A stretch of 64,000 nt of DNA, from positions 9,485,001-9,549,000 of the forward strand of contig NZ_CP108427.1 of the NCBI RefSeq assembly GCF_035982055.1. The letters are read 5' to 3'. This DNA is from Streptomyces sp. NBC_01288 (lineage in GTDB: Bacteria > Actinomycetota > Actinomycetes > Streptomycetales > Streptomycetaceae). The number at the start of each line of letters is the position of its first letter. Within the stretch, counting starts at the first letter, position 1. This document shows positions 8,021 through 15,788 of this stretch, one piece after another. A model generated the notes under the pieces. The model did no database searches. It saw only the letters and a program-made list of their open reading frames with translations, and was not told the DNA's origin. The position numbers were made by a program, and so were the translations under genes.

Positions 8021-8881
8021 TCACACCTTGTCCTGTTCGGAGCGCGTCGGCGGTTCCTCCGGCTCGGCGGACACCGGGGCGTCCGGTGCTTCCGGTTCCG
8101 TGCGGAACGCCGCGTCGGGGTCCCCGAACCGCTCGCACAGCAGCCTGCCCACCAGCGCGCCGCCGTAGAGCACGAAGCCGACGCCGACCAGCCAGGACTC
8201 CACGACCAGGACCGTGCCGACCGGGCCGTAGCTGACCGCGTTGGTGACCAGGAGCGGGGTGAACACCAGGTACGAGAACCAGCGCAGGCCGACCAGGCCC
8301 GCCATCGTGGCGAGGGCACCCGGGAGCAGATAGCGCCAGGGGACCCGGTGGTTGAGCAGGAAGTGCGGGCCCCACCAGAAGAACAGCAGGCCGGCCGCCA
8401 TGCTGAGCAGGATGCGGGGCGTGCCCTCCAGGACGTTGCGGGTCTGCACCTGCGCGTACAGGTAGCCCATCAGCATGACCAGCCAGATGAGTTGGCGCCA
8501 GATGCGGTTCCACGGGGCGCCGGTCGGCAGCCACACGTGCTCGTAGCCGCTCTGCACACTCGACGCGAAGGACAGCCCGAACAGCGCGAGCAGCGCCACG
8601 CTCCACGCGCTGGTGGCGCCGATGACCTTGCGGGGCGGGGTGAAGACGTCGGTGAGCGCGCGGGCGGACCGGCCGGACAGATCCATGCCGTCCACCAGCC
8701 ACAGCGCGAACCCGCCGTGCCCGAGCGGATCGGCCGCGGCCACCACGATCAACAGGGGCGCGAGGGTGACCAGGGCGAGCGTCGCGAACCCCATCGCCCG
8801 GTGCAGCAGCTCCAACTCCCGCCCGCGCCGGTTGAGTTCGGCGAACCCCAGCCCCTGCCACACCGCGCGCACCCGTCTCAC
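8021..8881 (-). CDS. YihY/BrkB-family integral membrane protein
   Basis: The protein has about six membrane segments in the YihY (virulence factor BrkB) pattern: short basic N-terminus, helix ATLALVTLAPLLIVVAAA, paired central helices, an NHRVPWRYLLPGAL loop motif that is characteristic of the family, then a final helix and an acidic, Pro-rich tail (EPEEPPTRSEQDKV). The frame is open upstream to 9037, but residues before VRRVRAVWQGL look unlike the family, so the GTG at 8881 was chosen; GTG 8899 is also possible. Function in the family is unsettled despite old annotation as ribonuclease BN. It sits alone between convergent and divergent neighbours. Confidence 0.78.
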   Translation of the reverse strand: MRRVRAVWQGLGFAELNRRGRELELLHRAMGFATLALVTLAPLLIVVAAADPLGHGGFALWLVDGMDLSGRSARALTDVFTPPRKVIGATSAWSVALLALFGLSFASSVQSGYEHVWLPTGAPWNRIWRQLIWLVMLMGYLYAQVQTRNVLEGTPRILLSMAAGLLFFWWGPHFLLNHRVPWRYLLPGALATMAGLVGLRWFSYLVFTPLLVTNAVSYGPVGTVLVVESWLVGVGFVLYGGALVGRLLCERFGDPDAAFRTEPEAPDAPVSAEPEEPPTRSEQDKV

Positions 8882-9072
8882 CGCGGACGCCCCGCACACC
8901 GGGTGGCCGACCGTGACATGAGGGCCCCCTTCTCGCCGACCGGCAGCGGGAATCGGGTCACCAGCAATACGCTCGGCAAACGTGCCCCGGTGCCGTGACG
9001 ACCGGGAAGCGCGGCAGATGACCGGGAAGAGCAGCAAGGTTACGCGCCCCGGACCGAACCGTGGAGGCTTTC

Positions 9073-10047
9073 ATGGACCGCCCCGAAGTCCGCCCCGACG
9101 CGCTGCTAGCCCGCCGCTACGTCGCGATCGGCGGGCGCGGTCCGGAGGACGTGGTCGCCGACGCCCGCGGCCGGGTGCTGACCGGCGTCGAGGACGGTCG
9201 CATCCTCCGCCTCGACGGCCTGACCGACCCCGAGTCGGTCCGCGTGGAGACCCTCGCCGACACCGGCGGCAGGCCGCTCGGCCTCGAACTCCTCCCGGAC
9301 GACGGCCTGTTGGTGTGTGACGCCGAACGCGGACTGCTGCGCGTCGACCTCGGCGACGGCTCTGTGCGGGTCCTCGCCGACTCGGTGGCGGGGGAGCCGC
9401 TGCGGTTCTGCAGCAACGTGGTCGCCCTGTCCGACGGCAGTGTGTACTTCACCGTCTCCAGCAGCCGCTATCCGCTCCACCAGTGGCTCGGCGACATCGT
9501 CGAACACACCGGCACAGGACGGCTGTTGCGCCTCGCGCCCGACAGCGACACCCCCGAAGTCGCCCTGGAGGGGCTCCAGTTCGCCAACGGCCTTGCCGCG
9601 AGCGCCGATGAATCCTTCCTGGTGATCGCCGAGACCGGTGCCTACCGCCTCACCCGCTACTGGCTCACCGGACAGCGGGCGGGCCATGGCGAACCCTTCG
9701 TCGAAGACCTCCCCGGCATGCCCGACAACATCTGGCGCGTCGGCCCCGACGGACCGCTCTGGGTCGCCCTGGCCGGACCCCGCGTGCCCCCGCTCGACCT
9801 CCTCCACCGCGCCCCGGACGCCGTACGGCACACCGCCGCCCGGATCGCCGTACGCGCGCCCTACCGCCCCACCGGCACGATCGGGGCCCTCGCGGTCGAC
9901 GACGAGGGACAGATCGTCCACCACCTGATCGCACGCGGCTCGCTGTTCCGCACGGTCACCGGCGTCTGCGAGGCGGCCGGTCACCTCGTGCTGGGCAGCC
10001 TGCGCGAACGCGGTGTCGCGCTGTGCGAGCCGCCCGCCCCGAAGTGA
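9073..10047 (+). CDS. SMP-30/gluconolactonase or strictosidine-synthase-like beta-propeller
   Basis: A 324-residue six-bladed beta-propeller protein. Typical phrases are GPEDVVADARGRVLTGVEDG near the start, RPLGLELLPDDGLLVCDAE, CSNVVALSDGSVYFTVSSS and MPDNIWRVGPDGPLWVAL. The last is the strictosidine-synthase-like signature (GMPDNI). No signal peptide is seen. The ATG at 9073 has GGAGG 5 nt upstream. Proteins of this fold hydrolyse lactones or esters with a bound divalent metal; the substrate here cannot be told. It is divergent from the YihY gene and 163 bp upstream of the crcB operon. Confidence 0.75.
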   Translation: MDRPEVRPDALLARRYVAIGGRGPEDVVADARGRVLTGVEDGRILRLDGLTDPESVRVETLADTGGRPLGLELLPDDGLLVCDAERGLLRVDLGDGSVRVLADSVAGEPLRFCSNVVALSDGSVYFTVSSSRYPLHQWLGDIVEHTGTGRLLRLAPDSDTPEVALEGLQFANGLAASADESFLVIAETGAYRLTRYWLTGQRAGHGEPFVEDLPGMPDNIWRVGPDGPLWVALAGPRVPPLDLLHRAPDAVRHTAARIAVRAPYRPTGTIGALAVDDEGQIVHHLIARGSLFRTVTGVCEAAGHLVLGSLRERGVALCEPPAPK

Positions 10048-10210
10048 CCCCGGCACGCCCCCGGCGTTACCCTGATGCCCGGCCGCGATCACCTCGCGCG
10101 GCGCGGCGGTGGGGCCCGCCGTACCCGAACCGCGGCAGCGGTGCCGCGAACGGTCCCTACTTGTAGAGGCGAATGCCCCAGGGCCCCCGACGAGTAGGAG
10201 ACGTACGGCC

Positions 10211-10672
10211 ATGTCAGCCCCCGAAGCCGACAGCCTCCGCGCCCGGTCCCGGGCCCCGCGACCATCCGTCTGGCGCGGGCAGGGGCCCGTCGTCGCGGTG
10301 GTCGCGCTCGGCGGTGCGATCGGGGCCGCGGCCCGGTACGCGGCCTCGCTGTGGTGGCCCGCGCAGAGCGGCGGTTTCCCCTGGACGACCTTCGGGATCA
10401 ATGTCGTCGGGTGCGCCGTGATAGGCGTGTTCATGGTGGTCGTCACCGATGTGTGGGCCGCGCACCGGCTGGTGCGGCCGTTCTTCGGCACCGGGGTGCT
10501 CGGCGGCTTCACCACCTTCTCGACGTACGCCGTCGACATCCAGAAACTGGTCGACGCGGGCCATCCCCGCACCGCGCTCGCCTATCTCGCCGCGACCCTG
10601 ATCGCTGCGCTCACGGCGGTGTGGCTCGGAGTGACGGCGGCCCGACGGGTCCTGAAGCGGAGGCAGCGATGA
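10211..10672 (+). CDS. crcB: Fluoride exporter CrcB/Fluc, subunit 1
   Basis: A 153-residue, four-helix Fluc-family channel with the family signatures GGAIGAAARY, FGINVVGC (pore Asn) and GGFTTFSTYAVD. It has a longer polar N-terminus (~30 residues) than the second copy. It overlaps the DUF190 gene by 4 bp (ATGA), and that gene overlaps the second crcB likewise, so the three are one operon. Two unlike crcB genes side by side are common in actinobacteria and Gram-positives and suggest a heterodimeric channel (known pattern; not proven here). I looked for a fluoride riboswitch in the 163-bp leader and did not find a convincing one. Confidence 0.9.
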   Translation: MSAPEADSLRARSRAPRPSVWRGQGPVVAVVALGGAIGAAARYAASLWWPAQSGGFPWTTFGINVVGCAVIGVFMVVVTDVWAAHRLVRPFFGTGVLGGFTTFSTYAVDIQKLVDAGHPRTALAYLAATLIAALTAVWLGVTAARRVLKRRQR

Positions 10673-11049
10673 CCAGACTGACCGGCAGCGCCCTGCGGGT
10701 GACGATCTTCATCGGCGAGAACGACACCTGGCACCACAAGCCCCTCTACACGGAGATCGTGCACCGTGCGCACGCGGCCGGTCTTGCCGGTGCCAGCGTC
10801 TTCCGGGGCATCGAGGGCTTCGGCGCCTCCTCCCTGATCCACACCACACGACTGCTGTCGCTCAGCGAGGACCTGCCGGTGGCGATCGTGATCGTGGACA
10901 CCGAGGAGCGTGTACGGGAGTTCCTGCCGCGGCTCGACGAACTCGTCGGCGAAGGGCTCGTGATCCTCGACGAGTGCGAGGTCATCCGGTACGTGGGCCG
11001 CGGCGACGACTCCGGCGCATCGGACCGGAAGGGTAAGAGGTCGTTGTGA
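10669..11049 (+). CDS. DUF190 family protein between two crcB genes
   Basis: A 126-residue DUF190 protein, a PII-like fold: LRVTIFIGENDTWHHKPLYT, then GLAGASVFRGIEGFG and a ferredoxin-like second half ending VIRYVGRGDDS. DUF190 proteins often sit in or are fused to fluoride channel loci, so a regulatory or accessory role in fluoride export is likely by context. It starts inside the stop of crcB 1 (ATGA) and its stop overlaps the GTG of crcB 2, so translation is coupled. The C-terminal 12 residues are basic and probably disordered. Confidence 0.88.
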   Translation: MTRLTGSALRVTIFIGENDTWHHKPLYTEIVHRAHAAGLAGASVFRGIEGFGASSLIHTTRLLSLSEDLPVAIVIVDTEERVREFLPRLDELVGEGLVILDECEVIRYVGRGDDSGASDRKGKRSL

Positions 11050-11420
11050 ACTGGGTGTTGGTCGTCGCGGGAGCCATGGTCGGTGCCCCGCTCCGGTATC
11101 TCACCGACCGCGCGGTGCAGACCCGGCACGACACCGTGTTCCCCTGGGGCACCTTCGCGGTGAACGTCTCCGGCTGTCTGATTCTCGGTGTGCTGACCGG
11201 TGCGGTGTCCGCCGGTGCGGCGGGATCACATCTCCAACTCCTCGTCGGGACAGGGCTTTGCGGGGCCCTGACGACGTACTCGACCTTCTCGTACGAGACA
11301 CTGCGGCTGACCGAGACAGGGGCGGGGCTCTACGCTGCCGCCAACGTCGTCGGCAGCGTGACGGCTGGCCTCGGTGCGGCATTTGTCGGGGTGTCGATCG
11401 CGGAGGCCCTGTGGACGTAA
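11046..11420 (+). CDS. crcB: Fluoride exporter CrcB/Fluc, subunit 2
   Basis: A 124-residue four-helix Fluc protein starting from GTG in a 4-bp overlap with DUF190. Signatures: GAMVGAPLRYLTDR, FAVNVSGC (pore Asn), GALTTYSTFSYET. It is shorter than the first copy and differs in the TTFST-type motif (TTYSTF), as in dual Fluc systems where each polypeptide supplies different pore halves. The next gene, uppP, starts 88 bp on and may share the transcript or use its own promoter. Confidence 0.9.
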   Translation: MNWVLVVAGAMVGAPLRYLTDRAVQTRHDTVFPWGTFAVNVSGCLILGVLTGAVSAGAAGSHLQLLVGTGLCGALTTYSTFSYETLRLTETGAGLYAAANVVGSVTAGLGAAFVGVSIAEALWT

Positions 11421-11508
11421 GGGCTCGGGCGTATCCCGTGCCCGAGCAGGACCGTTCCCGGCGCTATTGTCTACAGCACTGTCGACCAACTCCCAAGAAC
11501 TGGATCTC

Positions 11509-12345
11509 ATGAGCGTCATCAGCGTCGGTCAGGCCGCCGTCCTCGGAGTCGTCGAGGGGGTGACCGAGTTCCTTCCGGTCTCCTCGACCGGCCATCTGAA
11601 GATCGTCGAGGGGCTGATGAACATCCCCGTCGACGACGATTCCGTCGTCGGGTTCTCGGCCGTCATCCAGGTCGGCGCCATCGCCGCCGTGCTCGTGTAC
11701 TTCTTCAAGGACATCGTGCGGATCGTGACCGCGTGGGGCCGTGGCCTGCGCAACCGCGAGGAGCGCTATCACCACGACTACAAGTTCGCCTGGTGGGTGA
11801 TCTACGCGACGATCCCGATCGTGATCGTGGGCCTGGCCGCCAAGCCGCTCATCGACGGTCCGCTCGGCTCGCTGTGGGTGGTCGCCGCCTCGCTGATCGT
11901 CGGCAGTGGTGTCATGTGGTGCGCCGACCAGATGGGCCGGCACAAGCGCGGTGAGGACGACGTCACGTTCAAGGACGCGATGCTGGTGGGCAGTTCGCAG
12001 ATCCTGGCGCTGCTCTTCCCCGGCTTCTCGCGCTCCGGCGCCACCATGTCCACCGGTCTCATCCTCGACCTGGACCGCGTCGCCGCGACCCGGCTCTCCT
12101 TCTTCCTCGGCATCCCCGCGCTGACCGGCGCCGGCATCTACGAGCTGAAGGACGCCCTGGGTGCGGGAGTGGGCGCCGCCCCACTGGCCGTCGGCACGAT
12201 CGTGTCCTTCGTGGTGGCGTACGCCTCCATCGCCTGGCTGCTGAAGTTCGTCGCGAAGCACTCCTTCAACGCGTTCGTGATCTACCGGATCATCATCGGT
12301 CTGCTGCTGTTCGGGCTGCTCGGCACGGGTGTGCTCAACAGCTGA
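11509..12345 (+). CDS. uppP: Undecaprenyl-diphosphatase (BacA type)
   Basis: A 278-residue membrane protein with eight hydrophobic segments and both BacA signatures: EGVTEFLPVSSTGHL (residues 16-30) and the re-entrant PGFSRSGATM motif (about residues 177-186), which carry the catalytic Glu/Ser/Arg residues. It recycles the lipid carrier of peptidoglycan synthesis by hydrolysing C55-PP at the membrane and can give bacitracin tolerance. The upstream region holds TATTGT (11465-11470) as a possible -10 and ACAGCACTGTC (11473-11483), an 11-mer also present in the promoter of the FadR-type regulator at 12474. A strong terminator follows. Confidence 0.93.
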   Translation: MSVISVGQAAVLGVVEGVTEFLPVSSTGHLKIVEGLMNIPVDDDSVVGFSAVIQVGAIAAVLVYFFKDIVRIVTAWGRGLRNREERYHHDYKFAWWVIYATIPIVIVGLAAKPLIDGPLGSLWVVAASLIVGSGVMWCADQMGRHKRGEDDVTFKDAMLVGSSQILALLFPGFSRSGATMSTGLILDLDRVAATRLSFFLGIPALTGAGIYELKDALGAGVGAAPLAVGTIVSFVVAYASIAWLLKFVAKHSFNAFVIYRIIIGLLLFGLLGTGVLNS

Positions 12346-12376
12346 CAGTCACTGACATCGCGCGGACGATCATCGC

Positions 12377-12428
12377 AGCGGGCGTGAAGCCGGATTTTCA
12401 GGCTTCGCGCCCGCTGAATTTTTCTTTT
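12377..12428 (+). terminator. Strong intrinsic terminator after uppP
   Basis: A 15-bp stem (12377-12391 with 12401-12415, one G-T wobble) with a 9-nt loop GGATTTTCA is followed by GAATTTTTCTTTT. This is a textbook rho-independent terminator, unusually T-rich for Streptomyces, and isolates uppP from the regulator at 12474. Confidence 0.9.
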
Positions 12429-12436
12429 CGGATCGC

Positions 12437-12466
12437 TTGACAGCACTGTCCCGTCACCCGCAGGAT
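12437..12466 (+). promoter_or_regulatory. Promoter of the FadR-type regulator, probably giving a leaderless mRNA
   Basis: TTGACA (12437-12442), an 18-nt spacer and CAGGAT (12461-12466) match the Streptomyces vegetative consensus well. The GTG start at 12474 lies 7 nt after the -10 box, where transcription would begin, so the mRNA is predicted to be leaderless. Confidence 0.55.
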
Positions 12467-12500
12467 CACGTCCGTGAACCTGTCAGACAGCCAGACAGGT
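12439..12500. promoter_or_regulatory. GACAG/CTGTC operator cluster
   Basis: Five copies of the pentamer GACAG or its complement occur in 62 bp: GACAG 12439, CTGTC 12446, CTGTC 12480, GACAG 12486, GACAG 12494. They form the palindromes GACAG-CA-CTGTC over the -35 box, CTGTC-A-GACAG, and ACCTGTC/GACAGGT (12478-12484 and 12494-12500) just inside the coding start. This is the expected layout of an autoregulated FadR-type operator. Confidence 0.55.
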
Positions 12501-13205
12501 GGAGTCGGGCCGCGGCGCGTCAGTGCCATGGAAGCGGTGCTTGTCCACCTCCGCGGCGCCATCGAGCGCGGCGACTACGCCATCGGCGACAAGCTCCCCT
12601 CCGAGGCGGAGCTGTGCCGCACCCTGGAGATCAGCAGGCCCGTGCTCCGCGAGGCCTTGCGGGCCTTGCAGACCATGGGGCTGACCGTCTCCAAGACCGG
12701 CAAGGGCACCTTCGTGGTGGCCAACGCCGTGGAGGACCCCACCTTCGGCGACTACGCGGCCAGCGACCTGCTGGAAGTGCGCCGCCACGTCGAGATCCCG
12801 GTCGCCGGGTACGCGGCACTGCGCCGCACCCCGGAGAACCTGGACCACCTGGCCCACCTCCTGGACCGCATGGAACAGGAGACCGACACCACCGCGTGGG
12901 TCGCGATGGACACGCTCTTCCACCTCGCGGTGGCCGAGGCCGCCCAGAACCCGGTGTTCCGCCGGGTCATCGAGGAGATCCGCGACGCACTGGCCCGCCA
13001 GTCCGCGTTCCTCAACGAACTCGGCGGCCGGCGCGAGCAGTCCAACCGCGAGCACCGGGCGATCGTCGAGGCGCTGATCGACGGCAGCGAGCCGGACGCC
13101 GTCGAGGCCATGTCCCACCACCTCGACCGGGTCGAGACGACCCTCACCGACATCGTGCGCCCCGCGCGCACGAACACCCCCACGGAAGGCGGACCCGAGG
13201 CGTGA
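12474..13205 (+). CDS. GntR-family (FadR subfamily) regulator of the Asn/Asp/Gln genes
   Basis: A 243-residue regulator. The winged helix covers about residues 19-87 (LPSEAELCRTLEISRPVLRE then GLTVSKTGKGTFVV), followed by an all-helical FadR-type FCD domain with the metal/ligand-binding Asp and His positions (DTLFHLAVAEAAQNP, NREHRAIVEALIDG, HHLDRVE). The GTG at 12474 fits a leaderless promoter; an internal ATG at 12528 lacks a ribosome-binding site. It overlaps the permease gene by 4 bp, so it is the first gene of the ansP operon and likely controls it in response to an amino acid or acid product (inference). Confidence 0.88.
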   Translation: MNLSDSQTGGVGPRRVSAMEAVLVHLRGAIERGDYAIGDKLPSEAELCRTLEISRPVLREALRALQTMGLTVSKTGKGTFVVANAVEDPTFGDYAASDLLEVRRHVEIPVAGYAALRRTPENLDHLAHLLDRMEQETDTTAWVAMDTLFHLAVAEAAQNPVFRRVIEEIRDALARQSAFLNELGGRREQSNREHRAIVEALIDGSEPDAVEAMSHHLDRVETTLTDIVRPARTNTPTEGGPEA

Positions 13206-14644
13206 GCGAGCAGTCCCTGCACGACGGCGTGCAGAAACGATCCGGCCATGTCGACGCCGGAGACGCCGGCTACAGCAAGTCCCTGAAGTCCCGGCACGTC
13301 AACATGATCGCCATCGGCGGCGCGATCGGCACCGGCCTCTTCCTCGGCGCGGGCGGCCGCCTCGCCGACGCCGGCCCCTCGCTGTTCATCGCGTACGCGG
13401 TCTGCGGCCTCTTCGCCTTCCTAGTCGTCCGCGCCCTCGGCGAACTCGTCCTGTACCGGCCCTCGTCCGGCGCCTTCGTGTCGTACGCCCGCGAATTCCT
13501 GGGCGAGAAGGGCGCGTACATAGCGGGCTGGATGTACTTCCTCAACTGGGCCACCACAGGCATCGCCGACATCACCGCCGTGGCCGTCTACACTCACTAC
13601 TGGAGCATGTTCTCCGACGTCCCCCAGTGGGTGATCGCCCTCATCGCGCTCGCCGTGGTCCTCACGGTGAACCTGATCTCGGTGCGGATGTTCGGCGAGC
13701 TGGAGTTCTGGTTCGCGATCATCAAGGTCAGCGCACTGGTCGTCTTCATGCTGATCGGCATCTTCCTGCTGGTCACCCAGCACCAGGTCGACGGCACGAC
13801 CCCCGGCCCGTCCCTGATCACCGACAACGGCGGCATCTTCCCCAACGGCCTGCTGCCCATGCTCCTGATCATCCAGGGCGTCGTCTTCGCCTACGCCTCC
13901 GTCGAACTGGTCGGCGTAGCCGCAGGCGAGACCGAGAACCCCGAGAAGATCATGCCCAAGGCGATCAACTCGATCATGTGGCGCGTCGGCCTCTTCTACG
14001 TCGGCTCGGTCGTCCTGCTCTCGATGCTGCTGCCGTGGAACAAGTACAGCGCGGGCCAGAGTCCCTTCGTGACCGTGCTGTCGAACATCGGTATCCCGGC
14101 GGCCGGCGGCGTCATGAACCTCGTCGTCCTCACCGCGGCCATGTCCTCGCTCAACTCCGGCCTGTACTCCACCGGCCGCATCCTCCGCTCCATGGCGATG
14201 TCCGGCTCCGCCCCCAAGTTCACCTCGGTCATGAGCCGCAGCCAGGTCCCCTACGGCGGCATCCTGCTCACCAGCGGCATCTGCGTCCTCGGCGTCGGCC
14301 TCAACTTCGTGGTCCCGGCGGACGCGTTCGAGATCGTCCTCAACTTCGCCGCGATCGGCATCCTCTCCACCTGGGGCATGATCATGCTCTGTCACTTCCT
14401 CTTCTGGCGGAAGACAGAGAAGGGGGAACTCTCCCGCCCCAGCTACCGGTTGCCGGGCTCTCCCTGGACCGAACTCGTGACGCTGGCCTTCCTCGCCTCC
14501 GTCCTGGTCCTCATGTACGCCGACGGCGGCGCCGGACGCACCACCGTGCTCTGTCTGCCGCTGATCGCCGCCGCGCTCGTCGCCGGATGGTTCGCCGTCC
14601 GCCGCCGCGTGGCCAGCACGTCCTCCACCGCACCCGACGCGTGA
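13202..14644 (+). CDS. ansP: L-asparagine permease-type amino acid transporter
   Basis: A 480-residue APC-superfamily permease with 12 membrane segments. The first helix begins SRHVNMIAIGGAIGTGLFLG, the substrate-binding signature of the AAT family; YRPSSGAFVSYAREFLGEK and GETENPEKIMPKAINS are characteristic of the AnsP/GABA-permease branch. GTG start in a 4-bp overlap with the regulator. Asparaginase follows 32 bp downstream, so asparagine uptake is the most likely role, by context. Confidence 0.87.
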   Translation: MSEQSLHDGVQKRSGHVDAGDAGYSKSLKSRHVNMIAIGGAIGTGLFLGAGGRLADAGPSLFIAYAVCGLFAFLVVRALGELVLYRPSSGAFVSYAREFLGEKGAYIAGWMYFLNWATTGIADITAVAVYTHYWSMFSDVPQWVIALIALAVVLTVNLISVRMFGELEFWFAIIKVSALVVFMLIGIFLLVTQHQVDGTTPGPSLITDNGGIFPNGLLPMLLIIQGVVFAYASVELVGVAAGETENPEKIMPKAINSIMWRVGLFYVGSVVLLSMLLPWNKYSAGQSPFVTVLSNIGIPAAGGVMNLVVLTAAMSSLNSGLYSTGRILRSMAMSGSAPKFTSVMSRSQVPYGGILLTSGICVLGVGLNFVVPADAFEIVLNFAAIGILSTWGMIMLCHFLFWRKTEKGELSRPSYRLPGSPWTELVTLAFLASVLVLMYADGGAGRTTVLCLPLIAAALVAGWFAVRRRVASTSSTAPDA

Positions 14645-14676
14645 GACCCACGTCGTCCTGACCCCGACAGGCAGAG

Positions 14677-15696
14677 ATGTACAGCAGTTCCCTCGCGGAC
14701 CCACCCCTCATCCGTGAACCCCTCCACGCACCCGTCGCCCACCTCATACGCGGCGGAATGATCGAGGGCATCCACTACGGCTCCGTCGTCGTCCTCGACG
14801 GCGACGGCCAGGTCCAGCTCCAGATCGGCGACATCGAGGCGGCGTTCTATCCGCGCTCGGCGATCAAACCCGTGCAGGCCGTCGCCATGGTGCGGGCCGG
14901 GTTGCCGCTCGACGGTGAGCTGCTCTCGCTCGCCGCCGCGAGTCACTCCGGCGAGGAACGTCACCTTGCCGGGGCTCGGCGGATCCTTGAACTCGCCGGG
15001 CTCACTGAGTCCGATCTACGCAACGTTCCTGATCTGCCGTTCGACCCGGTCGTGCGGGATGTCTGGGTGCGTGAAGGGCGGGCGCCGTCCCGGCTCGCTC
15101 AGAACTGTTCCGGGAAGCATGCGGCGATGTTGTACGTGTCGAAGCTCAATGGTTGGTCGCTCGATGACTATCTCGATCCCGCGCATCCGTTGCAGCAGGC
15201 GATCGCGGAGATCGTCGAGGATCTCACCGGGCAGCGGATCGCTCGGGTGAGCGTCGATGGGTGCGGGGCTCCTTTGTTCTCCATCTCGCTGCATGGGCTT
15301 GCGCGGGGCGTCTCGCGGATCGTGAGTGCGGCGCCCGGTACGCCTGAGGCTCGGGTTGCCGATGCGATGCGTGACTATGCGGAGATGGCGTCCGGGGCGG
15401 GGCGGGATGTGGCCGCGTTGATGCGGGCCGTTCCTGGGTTGTTGGCCAAGGACGGGTTCGAAGGGGTTCAGGTTGCCGCGTTGCCTGATGGGCGGGCTGT
15501 TGCCGTGAAGGTCTCGGACGGGGCGAATCGGGCGCGGGTGCCTGTGGCTGCCGCCGGGCTTGTGCGGGCCGGGGTTGATCCTGGGCTGCTTGGTGAGTTT
15601 GCGGGGGAGGCGTTGCTTGGGGGTGGGGAGCCGGTGGGTTGTGTTCGGCCTGTGCGGGCTTTGGACCCGGTGTTGCCGTTTTCTGCGTGTGCCTAG
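14677..15696 (+). CDS. Asparaginase (PF06089 type)
   Basis: A 339-residue member of the asparaginase family found in Rhizobium and actinobacteria, unrelated to E. coli AnsA/AnsB. Family marks are GSVVVLD, FYPRSAIKPVQAVAMV, SHSGEERH, LAQNCSGKHAAML and GVQVAALPDGRAVAVKVSDG; the SxxK-like and NCSGKH residues are conserved in the family. It would convert asparagine to aspartate plus ammonia, feeding AspA. The ATG at 14677 has GGCAGAG upstream. From about 15000 to the end the gene uses many more T-ending codons than its first third. Confidence 0.87.
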   Translation: MYSSSLADPPLIREPLHAPVAHLIRGGMIEGIHYGSVVVLDGDGQVQLQIGDIEAAFYPRSAIKPVQAVAMVRAGLPLDGELLSLAAASHSGEERHLAGARRILELAGLTESDLRNVPDLPFDPVVRDVWVREGRAPSRLAQNCSGKHAAMLYVSKLNGWSLDDYLDPAHPLQQAIAEIVEDLTGQRIARVSVDGCGAPLFSISLHGLARGVSRIVSAAPGTPEARVADAMRDYAEMASGAGRDVAALMRAVPGLLAKDGFEGVQVAALPDGRAVAVKVSDGANRARVPVAAAGLVRAGVDPGLLGEFAGEALLGGGEPVGCVRPVRALDPVLPFSACA

Positions 15697-15727
15697 ATCG
15701 GTTGTTGGGTCGCTGCGGGTCCGTTGT

Positions 15728-15758
15728 GGCTGGTCGCGCAGTTCCCCGCGCCCCTAAA
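15728..15758 (+). repeat. Streptomyces intergenic repeat, copy 1
   Basis: A 31-bp element from GGCTGGTCGCGCAG to CCCCGCGCCCCTAAA lies between asparaginase and aspA. A second copy at 22851-22881 matches at 30 of 31 positions. This C-rich element is, to my knowledge, widely scattered in Streptomyces intergenic regions without an agreed function. Confidence 0.75.
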
Positions 15759-15788
15759 AACCCCTGAACGGTGTTGGAAGAGGAACCC

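Noticed and set aside
8010..8022. GAGCCC-A-GGGCTC palindrome as a terminator between 8007 and the YihY gene
   Set aside because: Six-bp arms with a one-base centre cannot form a stable RNA hairpin loop without losing pairs, and there is no T-tract; it may be incidental.
10048..10210. Fluoride riboswitch before the crcB operon
   Set aside because: CTGATG (10071) and a CCTAC-like stretch occur, but the conserved 5' GGxGATG stem, the pseudoknot partner and their order could not be fitted. A covariance-model search for the fluoride riboswitch family would decide.
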